A stretch of 64,000 nt of DNA from Methylobacterium sp. CB376 (GTDB taxonomy: Bacteria > Pseudomonadota > Alphaproteobacteria > Rhizobiales > Beijerinckiaceae), in the NCBI RefSeq assembly GCF_029714205.1, contig NZ_CP121648.1, forward strand, positions 5,095,001 to 5,159,000, given 5' to 3'. The first letter of the stretch is position 1. Every line of letters starts with the position of its first letter. Below the pieces are notes generated by a model. It saw only the letters and a list, made by a program, of their open reading frames with translations, ran no database searches and had not been told where the DNA came from. Positions 63,743 through 64,000 of the stretch are shown piece by piece. Position numbers and translations under genes: made by a program.

Positions 63743-64000
63743 GCTTCAAGGGCGCTGGAGAGCTATGGACGAGTGCGTGGGTGCGATGCGTCTCCACTGG
63801 GCCCGCACCGATCGGCACCTCGTCGCAAGTCCGGGATGGAAGCGGGACCAAACAAGGACCATGTTCGGGCGGATGACAGTGGCCCAGCTCTGGAAGTGGT
63901 CTCGTGGCTCTGCTTAGCTGAGGGGGCGGGAGCCGGTCATGGGTCCCGCGGGGACACACGAACCAGATGGTCCGGCCCAAGCAGGTCGAGAGGAACGGCC
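63743..64000. other. Window end, no gene recognised
   Basis: Short open frames only. A new gene may begin near ATG 63971, but too little is visible. Confidence 0.35.

Noticed and set aside
63702-63917. 71-aa open frame near the window end
   Set aside because: No RBS, overlaps the upstream region of phaZ, and has no family features.

Overview
The window is GC-rich alphaproteobacterial chromosome, most like Methylobacterium or a close relative. The pointers are dense GC-rich coding on both strands, an EcfG-type general stress sigma factor and an EcfG promoter, a CtrA box, intracellular PHB depolymerase, RIME-like palindromes of the Rhizobiales type, and IS21/IS3/IS630/IS5 elements. The genus is an inference from gene content, not from a marker gene.

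Layout. 1-7.2 kb: the 3' end of a phosphoglucomutase gene, then an IclR regulator and a protocatechuate (beta-ketoadipate) operon: pcaH, pcaG, a BKACE-family beta-keto acid cleavage enzyme, pcaB and a fused pcaD-pcaC. 7.4-10.5 kb: a tandem palindromic repeat array and a decayed filamentous-haemagglutinin/MBG-repeat adhesin. 11-23 kb: ordinary housekeeping and envelope genes (DUF4142 protein behind an EcfG promoter, DeoR regulator, Dps, L,D-transpeptidase, ClpP-like protein, M20 amidohydrolase, HIT protein, DEAD-box helicase, tRNA-Phe, UDP-glucuronate decarboxylase). 23-27 kb: a leucine-rich-repeat protein kinase, small proteins and an orphan NHLP-type RiPP precursor. 27-40 kb: a catabolic block with gamma-glutamyltransferase, CocE/NonD hydrolase, amidohydrolase plus cysteine hydrolase divergent from a TetR regulator, and a polyamine-type ABC transporter in one operon with a second amidohydrolase and a CobW-like GTPase. 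40-45 kb: small secreted proteins, a NepR-EcfG fusion sigma factor and a soluble PAS chemoreceptor.

45.36-61.3 kb looks like a mobile, rearranged region. It opens with the 3' fragment of a tRNA joined to a truncated integrase, followed by a lower-GC epimerase gene, an IS630 remnant carrying a 12-bp repeat expansion, an FAH/hydantoinase (oxoprolinase) cassette, a complete IS21 element inserted with a 5-bp target duplication into a recombinase remnant, IS5/IS630 scraps, a cupin, a dodecin and a truncated IS3. The window ends with a PAS protein and a PHB depolymerase.

Two repeat families punctuate intergenic space: a long hairpin family (3.5, 7.4-7.6, 15.4 and 18.9 kb) and a RIME-like ~100-bp palindrome (11.0, 58.7 and 60.6 kb, with a half copy at 47.9 kb). 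Repeats supply the stop codon, or a base of it, for some flanking genes.
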